Positions 1-8,756 of a stretch of 64,000 bases of DNA are shown here, piece after piece (the stretch's first letter is position 1; each line of letters opens with the position of its first letter). The translations under genes were made by a program, and so were the position numbers. The stretch comes from CALMEC01 sp963777565. GTDB lineage: Bacteria; Actinomycetota; Thermoleophilia; Miltoncostaeales; Miltoncostaeaceae. The stretch is from assembly GCA_963777565.1 (NCBI GenBank), contig CAVZQZ010000009.1, positions 1 to 64,000 on the forward strand, in the 5' to 3' direction. The notes below the pieces were generated by a model. It did no database searches, had not been told where the DNA came from, and saw only the letters and a program-made list of their open reading frames with translations.

Positions 1-2
1 GG

Positions 3-587
3 ACGGGGGGCGGCGGCCACCATGACCTGTTCGCGCACCCGACAGACGGAACAGTCGTCCGCAACTCCGCATCACGCCTCGGCCAGGGGCTCGACCTGCG
101 GGGCGAGGGCGGCTACATCGTCGCCCCGCCGAGTCGGCATGCGAGCGGCAAGCGCTACTCCTGGGGGGTGTCCCCGGCCAACCAGGCGGTCGCACCCGCG
201 CCGAGCTGGCTCACCCCTCGTCTCAGAAACGAGGAGTCGCCGCCCTCTGGTGGTTCGAGGAGCAAGGGCGTCAAGGCCGCGGGCTCGCCTGTGGAGGGCG
301 AGACGTTCAAGAAGGGGAGGCGCAATGACGCCCTCGCGTCACTTGCCGGGTCGATGCGTCGGCGGGGGATGACCGAGGGTGAGATCGCAGCCGCTTTGCG
401 CGAGGTGAACGCCCACCGGTGTGAGCCTCCTCTGGATGATGACGAAGTGGACGACATCGCGCGCTCCTACGGCAAGTACGCATCCGGTGGCAAGGGCGGG
501 AAGTCTCAAGACGAGGAGTCGCAGGCGACGGTGCTCGTCGGCCTTGACCGACGATCTCGAGTTGTACCAGCACACGACGAAGGATGA
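3..587 (+). CDS. Bifunctional DNA primase/polymerase (Prim-Pol), C-terminal part, 5' end outside window
   Basis: Replication primase of the integrated element. The frame is open from base 3, so the N-terminus is missing. The first ~60 codons read as the end of a Prim-Pol catalytic domain (GGGGHHDLF followed by GLDLRGEGGYIVAPPS). Codons at about 309-480 form a PriCT-1 helical domain (RRNDALASLAGSMRRRG, then PPLDDDEVDDIARSYG). The frame ends at TGA 585-587, but related sequence continues in another frame from about 541 into the ATPase that follows. The two are therefore probably halves of one primase-helicase protein, broken by an indel near 535-547. Assignment rests on motif recognition. Confidence 0.75.
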   Translation, partial: TGGGGHHDLFAHPTDGTVVRNSASRLGQGLDLRGEGGYIVAPPSRHASGKRYSWGVSPANQAVAPAPSWLTPRLRNEESPPSGGSRSKGVKAAGSPVEGETFKKGRRNDALASLAGSMRRRGMTEGEIAAALREVNAHRCEPPLDDDEVDDIARSYGKYASGGKGGKSQDEESQATVLVGLDRRSRVVPAHDEG

Positions 588-2231
588 GGCGTTCGCGGTC
601 ATCCCGCACGGCGCCCACAAGGAGGTCTGGTCGGTTCGCGGGCCGGGCTTCAACAAGTGGTTGCGGCGGGAGTACTGGGGTGCGACTGATGGGGCACCGA
701 GCGGGAGCGCCGTGACCGACGCGCTCGGGGTGATCGAGGCGAGAGCGCTGTTCGATGGGCCCGAGGAGGATGTGTTCACGCGGATCGCGGGACGCGACGG
801 CGCGATCTACCTCGACCTCGCCGACCAGGCCTGGCGGGCGGTTCGCATCACGCCAGCGGGATAGGGAGGTCGTGTCCGACCCGCCCGCTCGGTTCCGCCG
901 CGCCCCCGGCATGCTCCCCCTCCCCGAACCCGTCACCGGGGGGTCGATCGACGCGCTTCTCTCCTTGCTCAACGTCGCAAGCGACGAGGACGGGCTGCTG
1001 CTCGTCGCGACGATCATCGCGATGTTCGCCCCCGACACGCCGTACCCAGTGTTGGAGATCACCGGTGAACAGGGCTCGGCCAAGACCACAAGCGTGCGGA
1101 TGATCCGCGCACTGGTCGACCCGAACTTCGCCCCGGTGCGGTCGGCACCACGCGATTCGCGGGACATCGTGATCGCCGCCTCGAACAGCTGGGTCGTCGC
1201 GCTCGACAACCTCTCCCACATCGACGGACGCCTGTCGGATGACCTGTGTCGGCTCGCCACCGGCGGCGGGCTCGCGACCCGCAAGCTGTACACCGACTCC
1301 GACGAGGCGATCTTCGACGTGCGCCGCCCGGTGATCGTGAACGGCATCGCCGACAACGTCACGCGCAGCGACCTGCTTGACCGGCGCGTGGCGATCCACC
1401 TGCCTCCGATCCCGAAGGACCGTCGCCGACCGGAGAGGGAACTTTGGGAGGCGTTCTCCGCCGAAGCCCCCAAGATCCTCGGGGCGCTCCTCGACGCGCT
1501 CGCCGGGGTGCTGCGAGAGCTGCCGACGGTGACGCTCACCCACGCACCCCGGATGGCGGACTTCGCCCGGTGGGGCACCGCCCTCGAACGAGCCCTCGGG
1601 TGAGCAGACCGGGGCGTTCCTGGCCGCCTACCAGCACAACCGTGACGCCGCGCACGAGATCGCGATCGAGTCCAGCCCGATCGGGTCGTACATCCCACTG
1701 CTGCTCGACGACGGCGACTTCGAGGGAACCCCCGCCGAGCTGCTCAACACGCTGACCGGCTGCGCGAGCCGCGCGGCGTTCCACGACCGGATCGAGGGCA
1801 CCGCGGGAGTGGACCCCACGAAGGGCCGTGGATGGCCCAGGACCCCGAGCGGACTGTCCGCCGCGCTCCGTCGACTCGCACCCGACCTGCGCGCCGAAGG
1901 GATCGAGGTCGAATGGACCCGCACCGCCGGCAGCAACTCCAAGCGGATCATCACGATCCAGAACCGCGCGGAGACCACCGTCGCCCCCGTCGCCCCCGTC
2001 GCCCCGGCCAGCGGACCACCGCGCCCGCGCGAAACGCCTGCTGACCACCACCGAGACGTAGAGCCCATTGACGGCGAAGCGACGGCCGCGACGGACTGCG
2101 ACGGCCGCGACGGCCATCCGCACGACGACTCGAACCGCGTGCAGCCCCCCGACGTCGACGCCGGCGACCCCCTGCACGACCCCCACCTCGCCGCAGAAGA
2201 CGACGAGTACGACGTCCATGACGATGGATGA
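541..2231 (+). CDS. Element replication ATPase/helicase-like protein (frameshifted)
   Basis: ATP-binding protein typically found fused to or next to Prim-Pol in actinobacterial integrative elements. It must be read in three frames. The frame from ~541 ends at TAG 862; deleting the A at ~863 restores ITPAGWEVV and joins the next frame. That frame ends at TGA 1601; adding two bases restores ALGWEQTGAF and joins the last frame, which stops at 2231. Features: Walker A GEQGSAKTT (~1070), Walker B-like VVALDNLSH (~1195), RRPVIVNGI (~1325), then RMADFARWGTALE and a C-terminal winged-helix-like region (GWPRTPSGLSAALRRLAPDL) ending in an acidic tail. Role inferred: replication helicase or loader. The breaks may be sequencing errors or decay. 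Confidence 0.7.
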
Positions 2232-2349
2232 CCGACCCGAAGTCGACCAGAACCCTTTCGGGCTCGTGACCGCCCGGGACGTCGCGATGCAACTCGGCCT
2301 GGCCCCCGCGTCGGTTCTCGCCGACGACCGTCATCCGGAGCCGAACTGA
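2218..2349 (+). CDS. Small hypothetical protein of the element
   Basis: A 43-residue frame that starts inside the end of the ATPase gene (14-nt overlap) and stops 8 nt before the next start. The middle part (LVTARDVAMQLGLAPASV) has the spacing of a helix-turn-helix with a short turn, and such small DNA-binding proteins are common between the helicase and the excisionase of these elements. There is no other support; it could be a chance frame. Confidence 0.35.
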   Translation: MTMDDRPEVDQNPFGLVTARDVAMQLGLAPASVLADDRHPEPN

Positions 2350-2357
2350 CCGTCACG

Positions 2358-2540
2358 ATGGCGCACTTCCTCACCGTCGCCGACGTGCTCGCTCGATACC
2401 AACTTCGGGACCGGCGTTCCGCGCGCCGCGTCATGGACGAGGCGGGGGCGTTTACGGTCGGGGGGCGTGATGGCGACCCCATCGACGGTTGGCGCGACGA
2501 CCTGCCCGACCATTTCGACAGTGACGGGGGCGCGGCATGA
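2358..2540 (+). CDS. Small HTH-type DNA-binding protein of the element
   Basis: Sixty residues beginning MAHFLTVADVLARYQL, a pattern seen in small excisionase/AlpA-like winged-helix proteins (TVADVLARYQL as helix 1-turn-helix 2, RSARRVMDEAG as the recognition helix). It ends in TGA overlapping the ATG of the next small gene (ATGA), so the two are probably translationally coupled. Likely role: control of excision or of the replication genes. Not assignable to a named family with certainty. Confidence 0.5.
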   Translation: MAHFLTVADVLARYQLRDRRSARRVMDEAGAFTVGGRDGDPIDGWRDDLPDHFDSDGGAA

Positions 2541-2751
2541 CCCGCACGCCCGCCATGGTCGAACTGCCCGGTTGTTGGACCGTAAGCAACTCGTCGACGA
2601 AATGGGTGTGACTCGGGCGGTGGTCGACGCGATCTTCCGGCGGGTGCCGGTCGTTGTGATCCCCGGGTGCCGCAAACCGATGGTGCGCCGCGACGACGTG
2701 CTGCGGCTCCTGGAGGAGTCGACGTTCGACGGCCGAACCCGAGTGCGATGA
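2537..2751 (+). CDS. Excisionase-like MerR-type HTH protein (one frameshift)
   Basis: Starts at the ATG overlapping the previous stop (MTRTPAMVELPG) and continues, after a frame change near 2570, as LLDRKQLVDEMGVTRAVVDA followed by RRVPVVVIPGCRKPMVRRDD. This is the usual MerR/excisionase arrangement: an HTH that senses position, then a beta-wing with VRRDDV before the C-terminal helix. The gene sits just upstream of the integrase, as excisionases do. As sequenced, the ATG frame stops early, so a one-base error or real inactivation is needed to explain it. Confidence 0.55.
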
Positions 2752-2807
2752 TCTCCAGCCTATCTACTAGCATCTTCTCAAGCATTGCTTCTGGCATAGA
2801 GGGGAGC

Positions 2808-3041
2808 ATGACCGCAGACAGCGAGAAGGTCCGGGAGAACCGCCTGCGCCGCATGGCCCAGCGCCAAGGGCTGCGTCTCGAACGGTCGCGGCGACGCGAC
2901 CCACGTGCGCTCGGCTTTGGGAAGTTCCGGCTCATCGACACGCTGACCGGCACGATCGCCGCCGGCGGCGATCCCCGCGCCGACGGCTTCGGGCTGACAC
3001 TCGACGATGTCGAGCAGGCGCTCACGGGAGGAGGCGCCTGA
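2808..3041 (+). CDS. Conserved small basic protein upstream of integrase
   Basis: Seventy-seven residues (MTADSEKVRENRLRRMAQRQ at the start), preceded by the Shine-Dalgarno-like GGGGAG at 2801. The N-terminal half is strongly basic and helical (RRMAQRQGLRLERSRRRDPRA) and the C-terminal half acidic. Proteins of this pattern are regularly found directly before tyrosine integrases in actinobacterial elements, with unknown function. The stop codon overlaps the integrase ATG by one base, indicating translational coupling. Confidence 0.65.
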   Translation: MTADSEKVRENRLRRMAQRQGLRLERSRRRDPRALGFGKFRLIDTLTGTIAAGGDPRADGFGLTLDDVEQALTGGGA

Positions 3042-4062
3042 TGGCGTCCGTCCACATCGTCGCGCGGACCACCGCGAAGGGCGGGCGGCGCTTCCGCGTC
3101 CGCTACCGGTTGGGGGGCCGCGACGCGCCGATCCTCTACGGGGGATCGTTCCGCACGAAACGCGAAGCGGAGGAACGGGCCCGGTGGATCGCGGGGGAAC
3201 TCGCCGCCCGGCGCGTCCCAGGCCCTGTCCCCGACGATCGAACCGCGGCGGGTCGAATCCTTCGCCGTCGTCGCGGAACGGTGGCGGACGTCGCGCATCG
3301 ACCACGCCGACGAAACCCGGAAGAACATGGTGACGCACCTGAAGCGCATCAACGCGACATTCGGCCGGCGCCACCGCGACGATCACACCCGCCGACGTCA
3401 TCGAATGGGTCGCCGTAAACGCCGGCGAGATCAAACCGTCGTCGTTGCGCCGGTACGTCGCGACGTTGCGGGCCGTGTTGGATTTCGCGGGGGTCGACCC
3501 GAACCCCGCCCGTGACCGGTCCGTCCGGCTGCCGCGCATCGAACGGGAGGAGCCGACACCGCCGACCCGGAAGGAGGTCGCGGCGATCATCGCGAACGTC
3601 CCGCCGCGGTGGCTCCTGCCGCTACGGGTCCTCGAGGCGACCGGCATGCGCATCGGCGAGTTGTCGGCGTTGACGTGGGGCGACGTCGACGTCGCATCGT
3701 CGCGGTTCCGCGTGTCGCGCACCCGCACAAAGACGGCCGCCGGTCAACGGTGGGTCCAAGTGCCCGAACCCCTGATGGCGTTGGTCGCGGACACGGTCCC
3801 GCCCGACGACCGAACCGCGGGCCGCGCCGTGTTCCCGGGCATCACCTCTGACGGCGCGAAGAACGCGATGGCCCGCGCCTGCACGGCCGCCGGCATCGCC
3901 CACTCCCACCCGCACGACCTGCGGCACCGCCGGTTGACGCTATGGCACCACCAGGGCGTCCCGGCCCGGGAGCTCGCCGCCCGCGCCGGCCATAGCCGCG
4001 CGTCGATGTCGCTCGACGTCTACAGCCATGTGCTCGTCGACGGGGACGACGAATGGGTCTAA
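3041..4062 (+). CDS. Tyrosine-type site-specific integrase (frameshifted)
   Basis: Catalyses insertion and excision of the element. The N-terminal arm-binding domain is in the first frame (RRFRVRYRLGGRDAPILYGG). A frame change near 3222 leads to the core-binding SAM-like domain (ESFAVVAERWRTSRIDHADE, then NMVTHLKRINATFG), and a second near 3372 leads to the catalytic domain. Catalytic residues seen: Arg in EATGMRIGELSALTWGD, the HDLRH box, His in AGHSRASM and the nucleophilic Tyr in SLDVYSHV. Length (~340 aa) is normal. At the second break CACCGCGACG would read correctly as CACCCCGCGACG, so loss of two Cs is a likely consensus error. It sits next to the right attachment junction in dprA. Confidence 0.85.
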
Positions 4063-4315
4063 GGGAGATACCCGTGGTGCTATGGCGACCCCACCAAGCC
4101 CGCCCTCGGATCGTGCGTAGATCGCCGCAGGCCGGTATCCGGGGCGCTCCCGATTCGCTCGTGGGCCAGACGGGTGAGGCTCGCGGGGTGCGGTCGGGGC
4201 TCTCGATTTGAGGGCCTCCGCCTCATTGGGGGATACTCGCCATGAGTAGGGTGGACGCTCGCGATCGCACGCAGTGGGGCGGGGCGCGGCCCATGACAGC
4301 GCGCACTTACCAGGG

Positions 4316-4347
4316 GGGCCCCGTGGGGAGGCGTCCCCGCGGGGCCC
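4316..4347 (+). terminator. 14-bp hairpin downstream of integrase
   Basis: Arms GGGCCCCGTGGGGA and TCCCCGCGGGGCCC pair over 14 positions (one G-U) around a GGCG loop and are followed by TTCGCT. It may terminate integrase transcription or be a structured part of the attachment region. There is no long T-run, so factor-independent termination is uncertain. The surrounding 4063-4483 contains no convincing gene. Confidence 0.5.
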
Positions 4348-4416
4348 TTCGCTATGTCGGGGCGATGATGCCGCCGTCGTGTGCGATCAAGGTGGCGGGC
4401 TGCCGGCGTGTCGTTG

Positions 4417-4440
4417 CGGTGGTGCCCCCGGTGGTGCCCC
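4417..4440 (+). repeat. Tandem 12-bp direct repeat in the attachment region
   Basis: CGGTGGTGCCCC occurs twice head to tail (4417-4428 and 4429-4440), about 45 bp before the dprA junction. Short direct repeats near the crossover are the usual form of integrase or excisionase arm-binding sites; that function is inferred. Confidence 0.45.
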
Positions 4441-4477
4441 GGCGGCCGTGCCCGCCGAAAATCCCCGCTAATCATAA

Positions 4478-4507
4478 GGAAGGCGATTCCCGGCGCGCAA
4501 CCGCATC
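4478..4507 (+). other. Element-chromosome junction (attR) inside dprA
   Basis: From base 4484 onward the sequence encodes RFPARNRIVAG, the conserved nucleotide-binding segment of DprA. Upstream of 4478 the same frame meets TAA and no DprA-like sequence exists. The crossover therefore lies at or just within the codons for this motif. The exact core is not defined because the left junction is outside the window. Confidence 0.6.
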
Positions 4508-4951
4508 GTGGCGGGGATGGCCGACGCCGTCGTCGTCGTCGAGGCGGGTGTGCGATCGGGCGCGCTCATCACCGCCGACTTCGCGCTTGAACAAGGCCGC
4601 CCGGTACTCGCGGTGCCGGGGTCGCCGGGTGCGGCTGCCTCGGTGGGCTGCAACGCGCTCCTTCGCTCCGGTGCCGCCATGTGCGAACAGGCAGAGGACA
4701 TCGTCGCGGAGCTTCCCGCCGCATCGTGGACTCCCGCGCATTCCACCGCCCCGAGCATTCCCGACGGACTCGACGGGGCGATCTACGAGATCCTCAGCCG
4801 CGAGCCGCTGAGGATGGAGGAGCTCGCCGCTCGCGTGGCGACCGGTCCGGCCTCGGTCGCTGGCGCGCTGGCACGCCTCGAGATCCTCGGCCTCGTCCTC
4901 CGTGGCCAGGGACAGCGGTTCTGGGCGTCTTCGCTACGAGGAGCGGCGTGA
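4484..4951 (+). pseudogene. dprA: DNA-processing protein DprA, C-terminal fragment (5' part displaced by element)
   Basis: DprA binds incoming single-stranded DNA and loads RecA during transformation. The fragment starts in the Rossmann-fold motif RFPARNRIVAGMAD, continues with VEAGVRSGALITADFALEQG and AVPGSPGAAASVGCNALLRSG (standard DprA core), and ends in the DprA winged-helix domain (LRMEELAARVATGPASVAGA, then LEILGLVLRGQGQRF). A GTG inside (4508) could start a truncated product, but the N-terminal two thirds and any native promoter are missing. Excision of the element would rebuild the gene. The 3' end overlaps the convergent WYL gene by about 18 bp. Confidence 0.85.
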
Positions 4952-5957
4952 CGAGGCAGTCGTACGTCGTGACTGACGGCGTCCCGACCGGTAGCGCTTG
5001 AGGATGGTTTCCGCCAGTCCCGCCACCGTCCGCCGCAGGGCGACCGGCTCGAACAGCACGGCCTCGCCCTGGTACTTGAGCGAGCTCCTTCACCAGCCAG
5101 TCCTCGCTGGCGTAGGGGATCTCGACCAGCACGGAGCCGTCGGCGAAGCGCTCGCGGGAGCGGTGCTTCTCCTCGAGCCAGCGCGCGACGGCGGGTTGCA
5201 CCACACCGAGGCGCTCTGGGCGACGGTCTCGCCGGGCTGCGGGCGGGCGCCCCACGGCAGGTACGGACCCGGCCGTCGATCTCGGGTCGGCGGGAGAAGC
5301 GCTTCTTGGTGACGGCGCTGCGGATGCGGTCGAGGCGGAACGTGCGCTGGTCCTCGGCGCGGCGGCAGAAGGCCGACGACGTACCACGCGTCCTGCGCGT
5401 TGACGAGCAGGTGCGGCTCGATGGTGCGCTTGGTGATCGCTCCCCGGGACTCGGTCCAGTAGTCGATCTCGAGCGACGCGGTCCTCGCGGATCGCGCGGC
5501 TCATCGCCGCGGCGACGCCGGTGTTGGCCACCTGGGCCGCGGCCGAGCTCGACGGTCGGCAGGCGATCCTCGCCGATCGCCGCCTCGATCTTGGCCCGCA
5601 CCGAGCCAGCGAGCCGTCGGCCTCGATCGGGAGGCGGTCGCCGATGAAGTCGAGCGCCCACAGGAGCGCCTTGGCCTCGAGCGGCGACAGGCGGGCGGGT
5701 CGCGCGAAGCGGTCGCCGTAGGTCTCCTTCTGGACCACGACGGTGTCGCCCTCGATCTGGGCGTACAGCGCGTAGCAGCCGCCGCCGAAGTTGATGAGGT
5801 TGAGGAGGCCGATGTCGTCCTCGAGTTCGCGCTGCGACAGGTTGAGGCCCGCGCGCAGCTCGGCGATCGGGATGTGGGCCTCGGGCGAATCGCCGCAGGC
5901 AGCCAGCAGGCGGGTCATGAGGGCGAGCAGGCGCGCGAAGCGCTCGGCGGCGACCAC
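4934..5957 (-). CDS. WYL-domain transcriptional regulator, PafC-like (frameshifted)
   Basis: Second of two adjacent HTH-WYL proteins. The N-terminal part reads clearly (AERFARLLALMTRLLAACG, IPIAELRAGLNLSQRELEDD, INFGGGCYALYAQIEGD, LSPLEAKALLWALDFIGDR). Further on the WYL core must be pieced from several frames (YYVVGF-type segment, FRLDRI, KKRFSRRPEI), and the C-terminus (VLFEPVALRRTVAGLAE, then TILKRYRSGRR) ends at a stop around 4934. In Actinomycetota PafB and PafC form a heterodimer that drives the RecA/LexA-independent DNA damage response; single-strand DNA sensing by WYL is known for the family, its role here is inferred. At least three indels. GTG 5957 (VVAAERFARLL) is the most plausible start. 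Confidence 0.65.
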
Positions 5958-5959
5958 GC

Positions 5960-7076
5960 GGCTCCGGGGCCGTGCACCGGCCCGGACGGGGCGGCCGGCT
6001 CGCTGCTCCCGTACGGAGATCGAGATCGTGTCCGTCGTCGCGGCGGGCGCCGTCGGCCTGGTGCCGGTCGCGAACGAGCTCGAGCGCATGGACGACGGCG
6101 TCGCGCAGCTCCGGCGGGGCGAGCACTTCGGCCTCGGCGCCCAGGCCGAGGATCCAGGTGAGCAGCTCCGCTGCGTTGCCGTACGCGGTGGTGTAGACGG
6201 CCGCTGCCGTCGGCGTTCGATCTCGAAGTCTCCGTAGACTGCCGAACATCTGCTCCACCCACCAGGCGATGGTCGGGGTGAGGGCGATGGTGGCGGTCTC
6301 GGTGGGCGTCGTCGAGCTGCCAGGGCGCCCGGTCGCGGTAGCGCGAGAGGTCGAAGTCCTGGGGCGCGGGGAAGTCGTGCTCGGCGCGCGTCTTGAAGGT
6401 GATGCGCCCCTCGATGCGCGACAGTCGGAAGATGCGCGTTGCCTGACGCTCGTGCGAGAAGCCGACGACGTACCAGTTACCGGCCGAGTAGAGCAGGCTG
6501 TACGGGTCGACCTCGCGCTCGCGAGCGCTCGTCGCGACCGATCGAGTAGTAGGTGAAGCGGATCGTCTTGCGCCGGCTGATCGCCGACTCGATCTTGGTG
6601 AGGTGGGCCGCGACCTCCGGCGGAGTAGTCCCCGCCCGAGCAGGTTCACCGACACGGTGCGCGCGGCGTGGTCGTCGAGCGGGCTCGGGCGGCCGAGGGT
6701 CAGGTGCTGCAGCGCCAGGCGCAGCGGCTCGGCGTAGGCGAACTGCCCCTCGAGCAGGTACAGGCAGGTCTGGAGCGCCGACAGCTCGGCCTCGTCGAAG
6801 TCGAGCGCAGGCAGGTAGTAGTTCTCGGGCGGGAGCGCGTACAGGTCGCCCTGGAACGGGTCGTCGCCCGGGCGCTCGACGGCCAGCGCAGAGCCCATCG
6901 CCTCGATCTCGCTGCGGTCGGCGTAGAACCGGCGCAGGAAGGCCTGCTCGCTCATGCCGCCGTATCCCTCCACGGCCTCGTGGATCTCGTCGGCCGTGAC
7001 CGGCCGCTGCTGCGACATCAGGAAGGCGACGCAGCGAGAGCTGACGGACCAGCTTGTCGTCGTCTCTCATCGCCAC
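5960..7076 (-). CDS. WYL-domain transcriptional regulator, PafB-like (frameshifted)
   Basis: First gene of the WYL pair. It opens MAMRDDDKLVRQLSL and, after a one-base frame change near 7030, continues CVAFLMSQQRPVTADEIHE, the winged-helix HTH of PafB-type regulators, then RRFYADRSEIEAMGSALAV and an intact stretch to about 6660. The WYL domain follows in shifted frames (VDPYSLLYSAGNWYVVGF, RIFRLSRIEGRITFKT). The C-terminal part (AAELLTWILGLGAEAEVLAP) matches the family's WCX extension. The end is approximate because of indels near 6040-6260. Transcribed toward dprA and probably co-transcribed with the PafC-like gene. Confidence 0.65.
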
Positions 7077-7189
7077 GGGCGCGTCGGGGCGAAGGGGGTC
7101 ACTGCGAGGCGATGATAACCGAGGGAATCGGCCGGCCGAGGGTTCCGGACGGTGTTCGCGGGTGCCGCGGCGGGCGCAGTGCCCGCATC

Positions 7190-7696
7190 GTGCGGAAATC
7201 CGTGTGCCGGGCCTGCGGGTGGGGGGTCGTGACGATCGTGCTGTGCCTTACGGCGGGGTGCGGGCCCGCGCCCACCGCCGATCCGACCGGGGTCGTCAGG
7301 GCCGTGGTCGACGGCGACACCATCGTCGTTACGGGCGTCGGCACGGTCCGGTATGTCGGGATCGACACGCCGGAGCTCCACCATCCGACCAAGCCGCTGC
7401 AACGATTGGCACGGCGCGCACGCGACGAAAACCGCCGGCTTGTTCTCGGCCGCCGTGTGCGTGTCGTGCGCGACCGAGAAACGCGGGACCGGTACGGGCG
7501 GCTCCTCGGCTACGTCTACGTGGACGACGTCATGGTGAACGCAATCCTCGTCCGCCGAGGGTTGGCGCGGACGCTCCCGATCGCTCCAAACACGACCCAC
7601 GCGGCCCTGTTCGCGACGTTGGAGCGAGCGGCACGTCAGGCCCGGATCGGCCTCTGGGGATCGAGTGAGGGTGGCCCGCCCTGGGGCGTGCCGTGA
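7190..7696 (+). CDS. Thermonuclease-family (SNase-like) lipoprotein
   Basis: Secreted, membrane-anchored nuclease of the staphylococcal nuclease fold. The GTG start gives a lipoprotein signal (RK, hydrophobic core VVTIVLCL, lipobox LTAGC). The SNase core is complete: VVDGDTIVV (beta-barrel start), VRYVGIDTPEL, then a basic stretch and RDRYGRLLGYVYVDDVMVN with the catalytic Asp/Arg region, NAILVRRGLA, and the C-terminal ERAARQARIGLW. An upstream ATG at 7112 in the same frame would add 26 residues before the signal; the lipobox position favours 7190. The 3' end overlaps the convergent ubiA-like gene by 61 bp. Confidence 0.85.
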   Translation: MRKSVCRACGWGVVTIVLCLTAGCGPAPTADPTGVVRAVVDGDTIVVTGVGTVRYVGIDTPELHHPTKPLQRLARRARDENRRLVLGRRVRVVRDRETRDRYGRLLGYVYVDDVMVNAILVRRGLARTLPIAPNTTHAALFATLERAARQARIGLWGSSEGGPPWGVP

Positions 7697-8730
7697 TCAT
7701 CCGGCCCGGGTGCGGCCAGCCATCTGCGCGCGGTCGCGAGCTCCAACGGCACGAGCACCACCGGCGCGAGGGCGATCCACGCGATCTGCGGCGCGAGCAG
7801 GATCGAGGTCAGGAGCGCCCCCAGGATTCCGGCGCAGATGACGAGGGCCTCGACGCGCGTCACGGAGGCCGGATCGTCCACCCGCACCGTGGCATGGACC
7901 GCCGCTCCCGTCACGGCGGCCACCGCGAGGGGAATGACACGGGCGTCCACGACGACCGTCGCGGCGACCGCGAGCACGGCCGCGAGCGCCGACCAGCCAA
8001 CGCCGTACCGACGACCGATGGGACCGAGCGCCACCACGGAGGTTCGCTTTGGGGGATGCGCCCGGCCGTCCGGACCGCGGTCGAGGTAGTGATGCAGCAT
8101 CAGCATCCCCACGCACAGCGCCGCGTGTGCCGAGCCCAGCAGCACAGCATCCCCGGACACGCTGCCCCGCTGGAGGGCGTACGCGCCGACGGTGCACGCG
8201 AGCACGCAGCCGAATGCCACGGCCTCGCCGGCGAACGGCACGTACGCGGCCGCCACAGGCGGCAGCGTGTATGCGACGGCGCCGATCACGCCGACGGCAC
8301 CGAACCCCAGCAGCCACCAGCCCTGGACCGCCGCCGCGATCACGCCGAGGACGGCGGCGAGGAGGCCGGCACCGATTCCCATCCGCAGCAGCTCCCGCTC
8401 GGTGAGCAGTCCGGCCGGAATGACCTTGCTGCCTCCCGACAGTATCCGTGGCGCGGGGTCGCGGTCGGTCCCGGACCGCCAGTCCGTGACGTCGTTCACA
8501 GCATGGGCCACGGCGCCCTGCAGGAGCAGCCCAATCAGGAGCGCGACAACGAACCACCCGGGCTCCGCCGGTCCCCGCTCCCACGCGAGGGCCGTGCCGA
8601 GGCTGATCGCCGAGAACGACCAAAGGAGCACCGGGATGACACGCAGCTCGAGGTAGCCGCCGATCAGGCGTCGCCGCCAGGCCGGCAGAGCGGTCGGGCG
8701 CGAGCCGCGTTGGTCGCCCGGTCCGCTCAT
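7636..8730 (-). CDS. UbiA-family prenyltransferase (menaquinone pathway type)
   Basis: Integral membrane enzyme that attaches a polyprenyl chain to an aromatic acceptor. It contains the Asp-rich signature NDVTDWRSGTDRD near residue 80 and a second, weaker acidic motif (LDRGPDGRAHPPKR) near 220, with 8-9 hydrophobic segments over 364 residues, the usual length. Because the same window carries mqnE of the futalosine pathway, the substrate is likely a naphthoate intermediate of menaquinone synthesis (MenA/MqnP role), but UbiA homologues also act on hemes and other rings. A Shine-Dalgarno (AGGAG) precedes the ATG, and the start is divergent from the small gene at 8757. Confidence 0.8.
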   Translation of the reverse strand: MSGPGDQRGSRPTALPAWRRRLIGGYLELRVIPVLLWSFSAISLGTALAWERGPAEPGWFVVALLIGLLLQGAVAHAVNDVTDWRSGTDRDPAPRILSGGSKVIPAGLLTERELLRMGIGAGLLAAVLGVIAAAVQGWWLLGFGAVGVIGAVAYTLPPVAAAYVPFAGEAVAFGCVLACTVGAYALQRGSVSGDAVLLGSAHAALCVGMLMLHHYLDRGPDGRAHPPKRTSVVALGPIGRRYGVGWSALAAVLAVAATVVVDARVIPLAVAAVTGAAVHATVRVDDPASVTRVEALVICAGILGALLTSILLAPQIAWIALAPVVLVPLELATARRWLAAPGPDDHGTPQGGPPSLDPQRPIRA

Positions 8731-8756
8731 GGGTCTCCTGTGGCAACATCCGCGGC

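Larger units (their letters stand above)
1..4483 (+). mobile_element. Integrated element (right end), inserted in dprA
   Basis: The segment carries, all on the plus strand, a Prim-Pol primase, an AAA-type replication ATPase, small HTH/excisionase-like proteins and a tyrosine integrase, which is the replication-excision-integration end of an actinobacterial-type ICE, plasmid or phage. The integrase is the last gene, and 420 bp later the coding sequence of dprA begins abruptly inside its conserved RFPARNR motif, with a stop codon (TAA, 4475-4477) just upstream in the same frame. The left end and the 5' half of dprA lie outside the window. No capsid or conjugation gene is visible here, so the element type cannot be named. 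Confidence 0.8.

Noticed and set aside
1536..3728. Several long minus-strand frames opposite the element genes
   Set aside because: Shadow frames typical of high-GC DNA (Arg/Ser/Pro-rich), opposite clear homologues.
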